Shown here piece after piece: positions 17,948 through 26,930 of a stretch of DNA of 64,000 nucleotides (position 1 is its first letter; each line of letters starts with the position of its first letter). Position numbers and translations under genes: made by a program. Under the pieces are notes generated by a model. It did not search any database. It was not told the origin of the DNA and was given only the letters and a program-made list of their open reading frames with translations. Origin of the DNA: an uncultured Alphaproteobacteria bacterium (GTDB lineage Bacteria; Pseudomonadota; Alphaproteobacteria; HIMB59; GCA-002718135). The stretch is taken from contig CACGDO010000003.1 in the NCBI GenBank assembly GCA_902571865.1, positions 1 through 64,000 of the forward strand. Reading direction: 5' to 3'.

Positions 17948-18864
17948 TATAATTCATTCTCAATTCTAGTAAGCCAATAATCAATGTCTAAATTTTTATG
18001 ACCAGTGAGCATTCTCCAGAACTTAATTGTATTAATTTTATCTAATCGATTTGTATCTGCCTCTTGCCAAGGATATGATTTCATTAAAATATCGTTGACT
18101 GTTTTTTCTTGATTTTCATCTGTCCAATATAATGCTTTATTAGGAAGTGGTTTATATTTTTTTTCAGGATCCCATAATAATTCCTGTTTTTCTGTTGGTT
18201 GCAATCTTACTTTGAACATGTACCTAATCTCATCTGAAAAATTAACACCTGCACCATGCCACAAGCCATTATGAAAGATCCCAATTGTGCCTGACTTGCA
18301 AACTATATTTTTCTGTCCTTTAATATTTTGATATTTAGCAATTCCCATCTCGTTTACAATTCTGAGATGCGTACCAGGGTGATATCTTGTTCCGCCCATT
18401 TCTTTTGTAACATCAGTTGGAAAATAGAATAATTGAATATCAAATGTAATTCTTGGATCGATTGTACTGTCTTGATGATTAACCTGAGACATCTGTCTTT
18501 GATTAGTTTTTTTAAAGTATTTTGTTGGGAATGTTAGATGAAGAAATTGATGATCAACTACAGCCTCGGATCCAACTAAACTATTAATTGCTCCTGCGAC
18601 AACTTCATTTTGGAAAATTTTTTCTAAAGGAGATTTGTGTGGATAAGCATTCTTGAGTGGTGTTCCTGCAGGAATTCTTGGAATGCTGCTAGAAGCTTTA
18701 ATATTTTGAAAATACTTTTGCATATTATCAACGTTTTCAATATCGGTATGTCCAATATCTTTTAAAAATTCTTTATTAGTTTCATTATCTATTAATCCAT
18801 CAAAAAATAAGCATCCACTATTAGCAAACTCTGCCATTTGCTCGGTTGATAATAATTTTACCAT
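17944..18864 (-). CDS. Phytanoyl-CoA dioxygenase (PhyH) family protein
   Basis: The 306-residue protein has the 2-His-1-carboxylate iron site of Fe(II)/2-oxoglutarate oxygenases: His130-x-Asp132 in VNHQDST and distal His203 in LWHGAG, with Arg214 placed to bind 2-oxoglutarate. GGTRYHPGTH is also typical of PhyH relatives. Such enzymes hydroxylate or oxidatively cleave small molecules. It is the last gene of the sulfatase operon, starting 1 bp after the stop of the 92-aa gene. The context suggests a sulfated or O-alkylated sugar-like substrate, which is inference. No export signal is seen. Confidence 0.87.
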   Translation of the reverse strand: MVKLLSTEQMAEFANSGCLFFDGLIDNETNKEFLKDIGHTDIENVDNMQKYFQNIKASSSIPRIPAGTPLKNAYPHKSPLEKIFQNEVVAGAINSLVGSEAVVDHQFLHLTFPTKYFKKTNQRQMSQVNHQDSTIDPRITFDIQLFYFPTDVTKEMGGTRYHPGTHLRIVNEMGIAKYQNIKGQKNIVCKSGTIGIFHNGLWHGAGVNFSDEIRYMFKVRLQPTEKQELLWDPEKKYKPLPNKALYWTDENQEKTVNDILMKSYPWQEADTNRLDKINTIKFWRMLTGHKNLDIDYWLTRIENELY

Positions 18865-18865
18865 C

Positions 18866-19144
18866 TTAAAAATCTCCTTCTTCTATTTTTTCAAAAAAAA
18901 ATTCATGTTTTAAATATGAAGTCCTAAATTCTTCTCCTGGATGCTCTGGGATGGCTTGACTTGATTGAAATAATCTCCACCCATCTAATAAGGCGTCGAG
19001 CCCCGTAGGATAAGGAGGCTCGTCACTATCACCTGTCATATGCAGTTTTTGACCAGTGCCATCAAAAGTAGCCCATGAAATAACTTCTGCTTCTAGACTT
19101 GGAAACTTTAAATAAAGAACTAAAACTTTTTGTCTTTTGGGCAT
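18866..19144 (-). CDS. Conserved-looking 92-aa protein of unknown function in the sulfatase operon
   Basis: I do not recognise this family. The 92-residue soluble protein has no signal peptide, membrane segment or cysteine. A beta-rich start (KVLVLYLKFPS) is followed by an acidic/proline middle (GDSDEPPYPTG), a helix (LDALLDGWRLFQSS) and an end rich in Phe and Glu (KHEFFFEKIEEGDF). It is squeezed between sulfatase 2 and the PhyH gene with TAAATG and TAAGATG junctions, so translational coupling is likely and the gene is very probably real. It could be a small partner or specificity subunit of either neighbour; nothing in the sequence decides this. Confidence 0.75.
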   Translation of the reverse strand: MPKRQKVLVLYLKFPSLEAEVISWATFDGTGQKLHMTGDSDEPPYPTGLDALLDGWRLFQSSQAIPEHPGEEFRTSYLKHEFFFEKIEEGDF

Positions 19145-20656
19145 TTAATTTTCTTTAAAATAATTTGTTAATAATTCTTTTGGTGGATCATATGTTTTAA
19201 TTTCACTCAGCATAAGATTTTTATATTTTTTTATTAAATCCTCATCATTAATAGGATTTAGTTGGCCGGGATCTTCTTTCAAATTATAAAGTGCGCATTT
19301 AGTATCTTCTAGTGATTTATGTGGATCTGATTTTCTAAGAATTCTGTTAACTTTCATGACTGGAATATTCTTAGTAAAGCTAAAAGGTTCATGCATAGTA
19401 GCAGTTTGCAATTCTTCATGCGAAAAAAATTGCCTCATATTTGTCGGCATCAATGTATACTGAAATCTACTTCTATCGTATTGATCAAAATTTTCTGGAA
19501 AATGAAAATATGAATAGTTTCCATCAGAAATATTTATACCTCCACCCCAATATCCATACAAAGCGAAATGTTCATTTTCACTATCTTTATCTAAAAAGTT
19601 TAGCAATGATTTGCCTTTAACTTCTTTAGGAAGATTGTGGCCGTGCATTCTCATGAATGTTGGCATCAGATCAATGTTTTGAGTTACAACATTTCTTTGC
19701 TCTCCCGAATATTGTTTGTATTCAGGGTGATAAAAATAGAAAGGTATATTTGCAATTTCATTATACAATGGCATTCTATTTTTAGCCCACCAATCATGTT
19801 CTCCAAGCATGAAGCCATGATCAGTTGTTAAGATTAATGCAGTGTCATTCCATAAGTTATTTTCATCAAAATAATCTAAAATAGTACCAAGCAAATAATC
19901 ACATAGTCCAACTAAAGCAATGTAATTGGCTTTTAACTCTGCAACCTCATCATCTGTCTCTTTGACTCTGTCATACTGAGGCCAATCTAATCTTGGGCCT
20001 GTATAATTTGTTTTTAATTTCTCTCTAAATCGCTCTGGTGCAAAAAAAGGTTCATGAGGATCAAAGGTTTCTAGTTGAAGAAACCAATTATCAGCATCTT
20101 TATTAATATTGATAAAGTCTAAACCAGATTCAAAGCATTTAACCGAAGGAAAATCTTTTTCATCTTTAATAAACTCACTATTGATTGCATAATGATAGTA
20201 TCCTGTTTCTCTATTAGTTAAATTTAATTGAGATTGATGATATTTTTCTCTTAATTTTTCAAGCGGTGGTTGTACCATGGCTTTCCATGGGTCGCTTTCT
20301 TGTCCCCTGATAAAATCCCAAGAATTAAATCGATTATGATAAGTTGCACCGCCATCCTCAAAATAATGATAATGATCTGTGACAAGATGAGTGTATGTAT
20401 CATTAAGACGTAAAATTTCTGGAAATGAATTATCAAATGGTTCTAGTGGTCCCCATGCACGATGCAAAAAACTTAATCGTCCTGAATGCATGTCTCTTCT
20501 TGCAGGCATACAAGGCATACTACCAATATAATGATTATTAAATTGGACTGATTTTTCTGCTAATCGATTAAAATTTGGCGTTTCAATATATTTACCACCA
20601 TAAGAATTTAACATTCTTTTATTTAATGAATCAAATAAAAGGAAAACTGTTTTCAT
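19145..20656 (-). CDS. Sulfatase 2 (S1 family, CMPAR)
   Basis: The 503-residue sulfatase has formylglycine signature CMPARRDMHSGR (Cys49) and second metal motif TTDHGFMLGEHDWW (Asp279). The first metal site is atypical, FDSLN where most relatives have an adjacent acidic or DQ pair. It starts KTVFLLFDSLN with no export signal. It should remove sulfate from a carbohydrate or related ester. Third sulfatase of the minus-strand operon in transcript order after those at 22067 and 20687 plus the one at 23583, it leads directly into the 92-aa gene (TAAATG). It is clearly divergent from the other four rather than a recent copy. Confidence 0.9.
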   Translation of the reverse strand: MKTVFLLFDSLNKRMLNSYGGKYIETPNFNRLAEKSVQFNNHYIGSMPCMPARRDMHSGRLSFLHRAWGPLEPFDNSFPEILRLNDTYTHLVTDHYHYFEDGGATYHNRFNSWDFIRGQESDPWKAMVQPPLEKLREKYHQSQLNLTNRETGYYHYAINSEFIKDEKDFPSVKCFESGLDFININKDADNWFLQLETFDPHEPFFAPERFREKLKTNYTGPRLDWPQYDRVKETDDEVAELKANYIALVGLCDYLLGTILDYFDENNLWNDTALILTTDHGFMLGEHDWWAKNRMPLYNEIANIPFYFYHPEYKQYSGEQRNVVTQNIDLMPTFMRMHGHNLPKEVKGKSLLNFLDKDSENEHFALYGYWGGGINISDGNYSYFHFPENFDQYDRSRFQYTLMPTNMRQFFSHEELQTATMHEPFSFTKNIPVMKVNRILRKSDPHKSLEDTKCALYNLKEDPGQLNPINDEDLIKKYKNLMLSEIKTYDPPKELLTNYFKEN

Positions 20657-20686
20657 GGAAATAGATTAATATGAAATAAATAATTA

Positions 20687-22054
20687 TTAAAGTTTTTTCT
20701 TTAATCGATGAAAAGAATCAGGATTTAATCCCATTTGACCAGGATTATTTACATTGTTAGCTTTTTTAATTTTGGATGTAATATTTTCAACTTTTTGAAT
20801 TTTGTTTTTAATCTTTTTTCTTAATGAGGCTGTAATTTCATCATAAGTACTAATACCAATTAGATTATTTAATTCATATGGATCGGCATCAAGATCATAA
20901 AGGTTTGTTTCAGTGTATTGGTTAGATGAAGGTTTATCACTCCCATTAGAATCATGATCAGTAATACAATATTTCCATTTTTCAGTTCTTAGGCTTCTTG
21001 CTAATTGACTTTCGCTAATTTGAATAAAAATTTCGTTTTCCCATTTTTTGGAAGTTTTATTTACCAAAGGCAATACGGATCTACCATCGCAATGAGAAGT
21101 GTTTTTAACTTTTGCCAAGTCCAATATTGTTGCGTGAATATCTAGAATGTTAGTTAGTTCTTTTATACGTCCGCCTTGCTGAAAGACATTTCCAATCAAA
21201 GATGTAGGAACTCGTATTGAACTTTCATGACATGAACGTTTATATTCTCTATTTCGTGTTTTAAAATTATTTCCATGATCAGATGTAAAAATAATGGCAC
21301 TATCATCAAATAATTTTAAACTTTTGATAACATCAATCATTCTTCCATAAGCTTCATCTATTCTCTTTACCATTCCATAATAACCTCCTAAATGTCGAGG
21401 AGAGGATCCAACTAAGGATGAAAGATCTGGTGGTGACCACTTACCAGTATATTTTTCTCTGTATCCAATAGGTGGCGGATAATCATCTGTATTATTTTGA
21501 TGATGTGGCTCAATAAGAGAAACGAAAAGAAAAAATGGTTTTTTTTGATTTAGTTTTATAAAATTAATAGCGGCATCAGTTATTGCATCAACTCTATATC
21601 CTGGAAGAAATACTTTTTTATTTTGTCCATCATAAACATATGTTTCATAAGCATTAGAAGTAAATTCTAATAGATTTGATCCCAACCAATAATCATAACC
21701 ACCTCTATCCTCTTTTTTAACAGGTTCAGATGAGCCGAGGTGCCACTTTCCAATATATCCAGTAGCATATCCTTCTTTTGATAAATATTTTGCTAGAGTT
21801 TTAATATTTTTTTTTAAAGGTATTCTATTTTTAAAACATCCAGTTTTTGTTGCATACATTCCTGATTGTAATGAAGCTCTTGCAGGCCCACAAACTGGTT
21901 GGCAAGTAAATGAATTAAAAAGGTGTGTACCTTCAACAGCGTAGTGATCAAAGTTTTCCATTAAAGATAATGGGTTGCCATGTAAACCAGATGTATCCCA
22001 GCGTTGTTGATCAGTAAAAAATACAATAATATTTGGTTTAGATTTAATATTCAT
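20687..22054 (-). CDS. Sulfatase 3 (S1 family, CGPAR)
   Basis: The 455-residue sulfatase has signature CGPARASLQSG (Cys55), first metal site FFTDQQRWDT and second metal motif TSDHGNN (Asp259). The C-terminal EADPxELxN-like block (DLDADPYELNNLIG) is typical of S1 sulfatases. It begins SKPNIIVFFTDQQ with no signal peptide. The C-terminus is Lys/Asn-rich. It lies 12 bp after sulfatase 4 and 30 bp before sulfatase 2 in one transcript. Aryl- or sugar-sulfate specificity cannot be assigned without structural comparison. Confidence 0.92.
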   Translation of the reverse strand: MNIKSKPNIIVFFTDQQRWDTSGLHGNPLSLMENFDHYAVEGTHLFNSFTCQPVCGPARASLQSGMYATKTGCFKNRIPLKKNIKTLAKYLSKEGYATGYIGKWHLGSSEPVKKEDRGGYDYWLGSNLLEFTSNAYETYVYDGQNKKVFLPGYRVDAITDAAINFIKLNQKKPFFLFVSLIEPHHQNNTDDYPPPIGYREKYTGKWSPPDLSSLVGSSPRHLGGYYGMVKRIDEAYGRMIDVIKSLKLFDDSAIIFTSDHGNNFKTRNREYKRSCHESSIRVPTSLIGNVFQQGGRIKELTNILDIHATILDLAKVKNTSHCDGRSVLPLVNKTSKKWENEIFIQISESQLARSLRTEKWKYCITDHDSNGSDKPSSNQYTETNLYDLDADPYELNNLIGISTYDEITASLRKKIKNKIQKVENITSKIKKANNVNNPGQMGLNPDSFHRLKKKL

Positions 22055-22066
22055 TATGATTTAGAT

Positions 22067-23566
22067 TTATTTACTAAAAGGTTTTCCTTTATATTTCCTA
22101 AGATTGTCAGCGTGTTTTTTTCTATCTGTTTTTTCAAGACGCTCAACATATGTATTCCAGACTTTTGAATAAATATTTGCATGATGAGGACCACCTTCTC
22201 TAATTACACCTTGAAGAGGGTCTCCTCTATCAGCCTCATACATATTTTCTTCAATCCACTCATCGATTAAAAACATTCCATGCGCTACGAGATCTTTATG
22301 CTGATCTGCTAAGTTATTCAACTCATGCGGATCCTTTTCAATATCGAAAAGCATATATTTTGGAAAATCTTTTAATCCAGTATCGTACGTTCTTATCAGT
22401 AACCAATTATCCCATCTTACAGATCTTTGACAACTCCAAGCACCATGACTAATAACTAAATAATCTCTTCCATTTGATGATTTACTATTAGTTAAATTTT
22501 CAGTGAAATTAATACCGTCCCATCTGTCAGGTTGTGAAGATGAAGTAATTTGAGAAATAGTTGACGTTAAATCTAAATTATAAAATTTATTTTCTACAGT
22601 ACTTCCTTTATTTGTATCTGTTATCCCCGGCCATCTAATTATTAATGGAACTCTATTAGTTATATGATCAGCTGTTTGGTGATCTCCCCAAACATTTAAC
22701 TCACCTTGATTTTCTCCATGGTCTGCTGAAATAATTATTGCTGTATCATCCCAAAGGTTCATTTTTTTTAAGTCTTCAAAAACTTTATTTAAATAAAAAT
22801 CAGCGTACTTAATTCCAGTATCATATGCATCAATTTGCTCTTTAGCATCAGAAGTATTTTTAATCTCGCCCACTCCCATTGTATACTTTCCTCCAAGATC
22901 TTCATCAAATCCTGGAACTTCTCTAGCGCTATGCGGTCCGAAACTATTCCTTTGTTTTTTAATTAATTCTTCTGTCACCCATTCTTCGATAGGATCATCT
23001 TTAAAAGGATTTCCAAAGTCTTCAGGTGTATCATACGGAGTATGAGGATCCCACATATTTACATGTAAGAACCAATTTTCTTTTTCTCCATTATTTTCTA
23101 ACCACTTTTTTATAACAGGGTAGACTTCATCAGCATTTTCTAACCCACCTTTTCCAGTGTCATACGTTTCGGTAAAACCAAACCAAACTTGATAAGCTGT
23201 ATGTCTTTCAGGAAAAGGACTGATACTTGCTGTATAATATCCTGCATCACGAAGAACTTTTCCAAGAGATGTAAAAGCATATTCTCCTCTTAAACCGCCT
23301 TTGAATTCTCTGTTCCAAATATTTTTTCTTGGAGCAATATCAGAGAATTCACCACCATGATTAACAACTCCAGTTTTGAAACCAAAATTGCCACCAAACA
23401 AAGCAGTTCTACTAGGTAAGCACGGTGTGTCAGTTGAATAAAAATTTGTAAACTTGACTCCTTCTTTTGCTATTGAGTCAATCGTAGGAGATGTGTTTCT
23501 ATGATAACCATAACATCCTAAATGATCAGGTCTTAAAGAGTCTATGTCTACGTATAAAATTCTCAT
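22067..23566 (-). CDS. Sulfatase 4 (S1 family, CLPSR)
   Basis: The 499-residue sulfatase has signature CLPSRTALFGG (Cys49), N-terminal metal site VDIDSLRPDHLGCYGY and second metal motif SADHGENQGE (Asp282). The DIEKDPHELNNLAD block near the C-terminus is the usual S1 feature. It starts RILYVDIDSLRP with no leader, so it is probably cytoplasmic. AAAGGA is placed well before the ATG. It follows sulfatase 5 by 16 bp. The DSLRPDHLGCYG style resembles sugar sulfatases of the iduronate/heparan type, but I would not name a substrate. Confidence 0.92.
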   Translation of the reverse strand: MRILYVDIDSLRPDHLGCYGYHRNTSPTIDSIAKEGVKFTNFYSTDTPCLPSRTALFGGNFGFKTGVVNHGGEFSDIAPRKNIWNREFKGGLRGEYAFTSLGKVLRDAGYYTASISPFPERHTAYQVWFGFTETYDTGKGGLENADEVYPVIKKWLENNGEKENWFLHVNMWDPHTPYDTPEDFGNPFKDDPIEEWVTEELIKKQRNSFGPHSAREVPGFDEDLGGKYTMGVGEIKNTSDAKEQIDAYDTGIKYADFYLNKVFEDLKKMNLWDDTAIIISADHGENQGELNVWGDHQTADHITNRVPLIIRWPGITDTNKGSTVENKFYNLDLTSTISQITSSSQPDRWDGINFTENLTNSKSSNGRDYLVISHGAWSCQRSVRWDNWLLIRTYDTGLKDFPKYMLFDIEKDPHELNNLADQHKDLVAHGMFLIDEWIEENMYEADRGDPLQGVIREGGPHHANIYSKVWNTYVERLEKTDRKKHADNLRKYKGKPFSK

Positions 23567-23582
23567 CTTTATCCTTTCTTAA

Positions 23583-25124
23583 TTAAGCACCTGAAACTCT
23601 TTTCATTTTTGATGTTTCATCTTTTAATGTGGCTTGCGCAAACTTAAATAATAAATCTTTTTTTAACGTTTGTGCGTTCGTATTATCCCATAAATTATTA
23701 TATTCGTTTGGATCATTTTCTAAATCAAAAAGTTCACCGTAGTTAGCCTCTCGGTAAATAGAAATTTTATAATTATCATTTATGTAAGTTTTTAAATGTG
23801 GCATTCTTGGATTATGTCTATTTTCAACAAATATATGTGAACGTATACTTTCCTTATTACCATAAAATACATCCGTTTGATCTACTCCTTGCATTTGAGT
23901 TGGTATATCAATGCCCGCAACTTTTAAAAATGTTGGCGCAAGATCAACTAAACTCAATAAAGATGAAGATGACGAATTTTGAGGAACTTTATCTGGCCAT
24001 CTAACAATAAATGGTAAACGGAGCATATCTTCATAGTGGAATGGTCCTTTAGCAATTAAACCATGCTGTCCTATAAAGTGACCATGATCAGTAGTAAAAA
24101 TAATTATAGTATTATCAAGTTCACCCATTTGATCTAACTTATTAATTATTTTTCCAATATTCTTATCCATAAAACTAACCATGCCATAATAAATTGCCAT
24201 GTCTTTTTTTAATTCTTCCATAGGATACAGATGACTCATGCATCCATGAGCGTTAAATGGTGAATGCCAATTTTCAAAATCAGGATTTGTCGTTTGTGTT
24301 TTTCCAAAATGTGGTGGATTTAATTCGTGTTCACCTTCTTTTAACGTTCCAGGTGACATGTCTTCTGGATTATACATTGATGCCCATGGTTCACTTAATA
24401 CATATGGTGGATGTGGATCCTGAAAACTTGTCCAAAGAAAAAATGGCTTGTCATCTTTTTGTTGATCTAAAAATTCAATTGATCTTTCGGCTGTCCAATT
24501 TGTGTAGTGATGTTTTTCGTCTAACTTCCAAACCCTATCCGGTCTTGCCCAGTAGTCATATTGACGAGCAATTGGAGGAGCATATTTAGAAGTTTCACCA
24601 GGCACTGGTTGAAAATATTCTTTCCAATCACTAAGACCGTTTTGTTCCATCCAAATTGCATAATGTTGACCTACATGACTTTCATCAGCATGATTACGTG
24701 CTAGCTCAATATGTTCAAAGCCATACCAAGGTCCTTTAAAATTTTTCCAAAATTCTAAATCTCTTAAAGTTGGTTGTCCTTCTATAGATTCCTGACCTGG
24801 AACTGAAGTTAATGGCTGGAAATGTGCTTTACCTATTAGCCCGGTTGAATATCCATTTTTGTATAAAAGTTCTCCAATGGTTTCTACTTCTTCATCTAAT
24901 TTAACCCCAATTGTCCAAGCTCCATGAGAAGACGGATATTGTCCGGTAATAATACTTGCTCTTGATGGTGTGCAAACTGGTGATGGACAATACGCTCTTG
25001 TAAAATTCATTCCCTCATCACAAAGCTTATCTAAATATGGTGTTTGTATTTTTGAATTAAATTTTCCAATTGTATCATGATGCTGTTGATCGGAAGTTAT
25101 TAATAAAATATTTGGTCTTTTCAT
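23583..25124 (-). CDS. Sulfatase 5 (S1 family, CTPSR)
   Basis: About 513 residues, with signature CTPSRASIITG (Cys51), first metal site ITSDQQHHDT and second metal motif TTDHGHFIGQHG (Asp346). The block DLENDPNEYNNLWD closes the catalytic core. I start at ATG 25124 because AAGGG sits 6-7 bp upstream; a GTG at 25130 would instead overlap the permease stop as GTGA. No export signal is present. It is the first sulfatase after the CUT1 transporter genes, which ties sulfate-ester hydrolysis to import. A DQQ-type N-terminus also occurs in choline and aryl sulfatases. Confidence 0.92.
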   Translation of the reverse strand: MKRPNILLITSDQQHHDTIGKFNSKIQTPYLDKLCDEGMNFTRAYCPSPVCTPSRASIITGQYPSSHGAWTIGVKLDEEVETIGELLYKNGYSTGLIGKAHFQPLTSVPGQESIEGQPTLRDLEFWKNFKGPWYGFEHIELARNHADESHVGQHYAIWMEQNGLSDWKEYFQPVPGETSKYAPPIARQYDYWARPDRVWKLDEKHHYTNWTAERSIEFLDQQKDDKPFFLWTSFQDPHPPYVLSEPWASMYNPEDMSPGTLKEGEHELNPPHFGKTQTTNPDFENWHSPFNAHGCMSHLYPMEELKKDMAIYYGMVSFMDKNIGKIINKLDQMGELDNTIIIFTTDHGHFIGQHGLIAKGPFHYEDMLRLPFIVRWPDKVPQNSSSSSLLSLVDLAPTFLKVAGIDIPTQMQGVDQTDVFYGNKESIRSHIFVENRHNPRMPHLKTYINDNYKISIYREANYGELFDLENDPNEYNNLWDNTNAQTLKKDLLFKFAQATLKDETSKMKRVSGA

Positions 25125-25126
25125 AT

Positions 25127-25978
25127 TCACCCTTTTACAGCTCCTTGAACACCTTCAACAAAATATTTCTGCATAAACAGAAACAAAATAATTATAGGCA
25201 AAATAGTTATAACAGATGCAGCTGCCATACCAGACCAATCGACAAAGTACTCACCTTTAAAAGCGTACACACCTACGGATAGTGTTCGTATATCAGGATT
25301 ACCAAGAGTGATAACGACTGGTAATAAAAAGTCATTCCATGCATGTAAAACTTGTAGAATAGATACTGTAGCTACTACTGGTTTTGTTAAAGGTAACATA
25401 ATTGAAATAAATGTTCGGACAAAACCTGCTCCATCCATTTTAGCTGCTTCTTCAAGTTCTACAGGAACTCTCGAAAAATATCCTGCAAATAATAAAATAT
25501 AAATTACAGGGGTGTGTCCTGCTGTTGCGAGTGTTAGTCCAATTAAGTTTTTAGAAATATTCAAATTGTTTAATAAATCAAAAACAGGAATAATTGTGTA
25601 ACCTTGAGGAATAAAAATTGTACTAATTAAAATTCCAATAAGTATTTTTTTTCCTGGAAAAGAATATCTTCCAATTACGTAACCAAACATACCAGTTGTT
25701 ACAACAACTATAATTACCGAAACAACTGTAATAATAAGAGTATTAAAAAAATACCTGCCCATATTTGCACCAAACCATGCTCTTTCAAAATTTTCCCAAA
25801 CAAGCCGGTCAGGAATTAAGCCTAAGCCTCCCCAAATTTCAAAATCAGTTTTGAAAGAAGCTGAAAGTACCCACAGTAATGGATAGATCCAAAAGAAAGA
25901 GAAAATAATAAATGCTATAGTTATAATTAAATATTTAACTTGGTTTTTTTCAGCAATAAAATTTAAGTATTTACTCAT
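25127..25978 (-). CDS. Carbohydrate ABC transporter permease, MalG type (CUT1, sulfatase operon)
   Basis: About 283 residues with six helices and the EAA loop PVELEEAAKMDGAGF. It forms the inner-membrane channel with the MalF-type partner and receives substrate from the Tat-exported binding protein. The start is ATG 25978, overlapping the upstream stop as ATGA; the longer frame to 26062 is Cys-rich noise read from the end of the upstream gene. The sulfatases follow at once, so the imported compound is probably a sulfate ester (inference). No ATPase gene is linked. Confidence 0.93.
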   Translation of the reverse strand: MSKYLNFIAEKNQVKYLIITIAFIIFSFFWIYPLLWVLSASFKTDFEIWGGLGLIPDRLVWENFERAWFGANMGRYFFNTLIITVVSVIIVVVTTGMFGYVIGRYSFPGKKILIGILISTIFIPQGYTIIPVFDLLNNLNISKNLIGLTLATAGHTPVIYILLFAGYFSRVPVELEEAAKMDGAGFVRTFISIMLPLTKPVVATVSILQVLHAWNDFLLPVVITLGNPDIRTLSVGVYAFKGEYFVDWSGMAAASVITILPIIILFLFMQKYFVEGVQGAVKG

Positions 25979-26889
25979 ATTCTTCGCGTTCTCCTCATCC
26001 ATAATCCTTGAAGGACTGTAATAAATAAAACAGCAACACCCCAAAATACACCTGCAGCACAAGCATATCCAAGCCTAGGCATTGTGCCAGAGTCAGTTAC
26101 AAAAGCCGTTCTAAAAATATATATTTCCATAACTTCACTACTAAAGAATGGTCCTCCAGCAGTCATAGTTTCAATTAAAGGAAAAACATTTAATGCTCCA
26201 ACTGCCTCCACGAGAATAATGACAATAGCAAAAGGTAGTACAATTGGTAAAATAATATGTATCCATAATCTGTATCCCTCTGCACCATCAATTTTTGCAG
26301 CATCGTAAACATCTTGTGGAACTGTTTGTAAAGCAGCAAGCCAATACATCATCGTTATGCCTAACCATTTCCAAACATATACTCCCATTACAGTTGGAAG
26401 CACTGTGTCAGGATTTCCAAGAAAATCAATTGGAGCAGAAGTTAAATTAGTAGACATTAAAAATTTATTAGCAGGTCCATTAAAAGGACTGAAGACAAAG
26501 GTCATTACAATACCAATAATTGCAATTGCAGTAACAACAGGCATAAAAATTACAGTTCGAAAGAAAGGAGCTAGTTTCAAAACTTGATTATTTAAAAATA
26601 CTGCAATTATAAATCCTAAAACAATTTTTACTGGAACTGTACCAAACATAAAAATAAAAGAACGAATGAATGCATCCCAAAAAAATTCATCATTTACTGC
26701 TTCATAATAATTTTGAAGACCAATAAATTTTGCCTCTTTTGTAAAACCACTCCAATCTAATAAAGAAAAATACCAAGACATGCCAATCGGATAAATGACA
26801 AACATTCCTGTTAAAATTAAACATGGTAAAACAAATACATAGCACCATCTCGCATCATATATCTGTTTGGATAAAGATTTTTTATTCAT
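25975..26889 (-). CDS. Sugar ABC transporter permease, MalF type (CUT1, sulfatase operon)
   Basis: The 304-residue membrane protein has about six helices, the TAGGPFFSS loop of MalF/UgpA permeases and the EAA loop PQDVYDAAKIDGAEG. It partners the MalG-type permease, whose ATG overlaps its stop. The gene starts just after a terminator-like hairpin (26894-26919) behind the binding-protein gene, so it is expected to be made at lower level than the binding protein. Compared with the first CUT1 set the sequence is quite different, so the two transporters are not recent duplicates. Confidence 0.93.
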   Translation of the reverse strand: MNKKSLSKQIYDARWCYVFVLPCLILTGMFVIYPIGMSWYFSLLDWSGFTKEAKFIGLQNYYEAVNDEFFWDAFIRSFIFMFGTVPVKIVLGFIIAVFLNNQVLKLAPFFRTVIFMPVVTAIAIIGIVMTFVFSPFNGPANKFLMSTNLTSAPIDFLGNPDTVLPTVMGVYVWKWLGITMMYWLAALQTVPQDVYDAAKIDGAEGYRLWIHIILPIVLPFAIVIILVEAVGALNVFPLIETMTAGGPFFSSEVMEIYIFRTAFVTDSGTMPRLGYACAAGVFWGVAVLFITVLQGLWMRRTRRI

Positions 26890-26893
26890 GATA

Positions 26894-26919
26894 AAAAGGC
26901 GAGTATAAACTCGCCTTTT
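26894..26919 (-). terminator. Hairpin with short U-run after binding-protein gene 2
   Basis: A perfect 11-bp stem joins 26894-26904 to 26909-26919 with a 4-nt loop, GC-rich in the middle. On the minus-strand RNA it is followed by about five U residues. It looks like a leaky intrinsic terminator between the binding protein (stop at 26931) and the MalF-type permease (start at 26889). Confidence 0.8.
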
Positions 26920-26930
26920 AATAATTGATA

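Noticed and set aside
24257-24589. 110-codon plus-strand frame
   Set aside because: It lies entirely antisense to sulfatase 5, whose motifs are intact.
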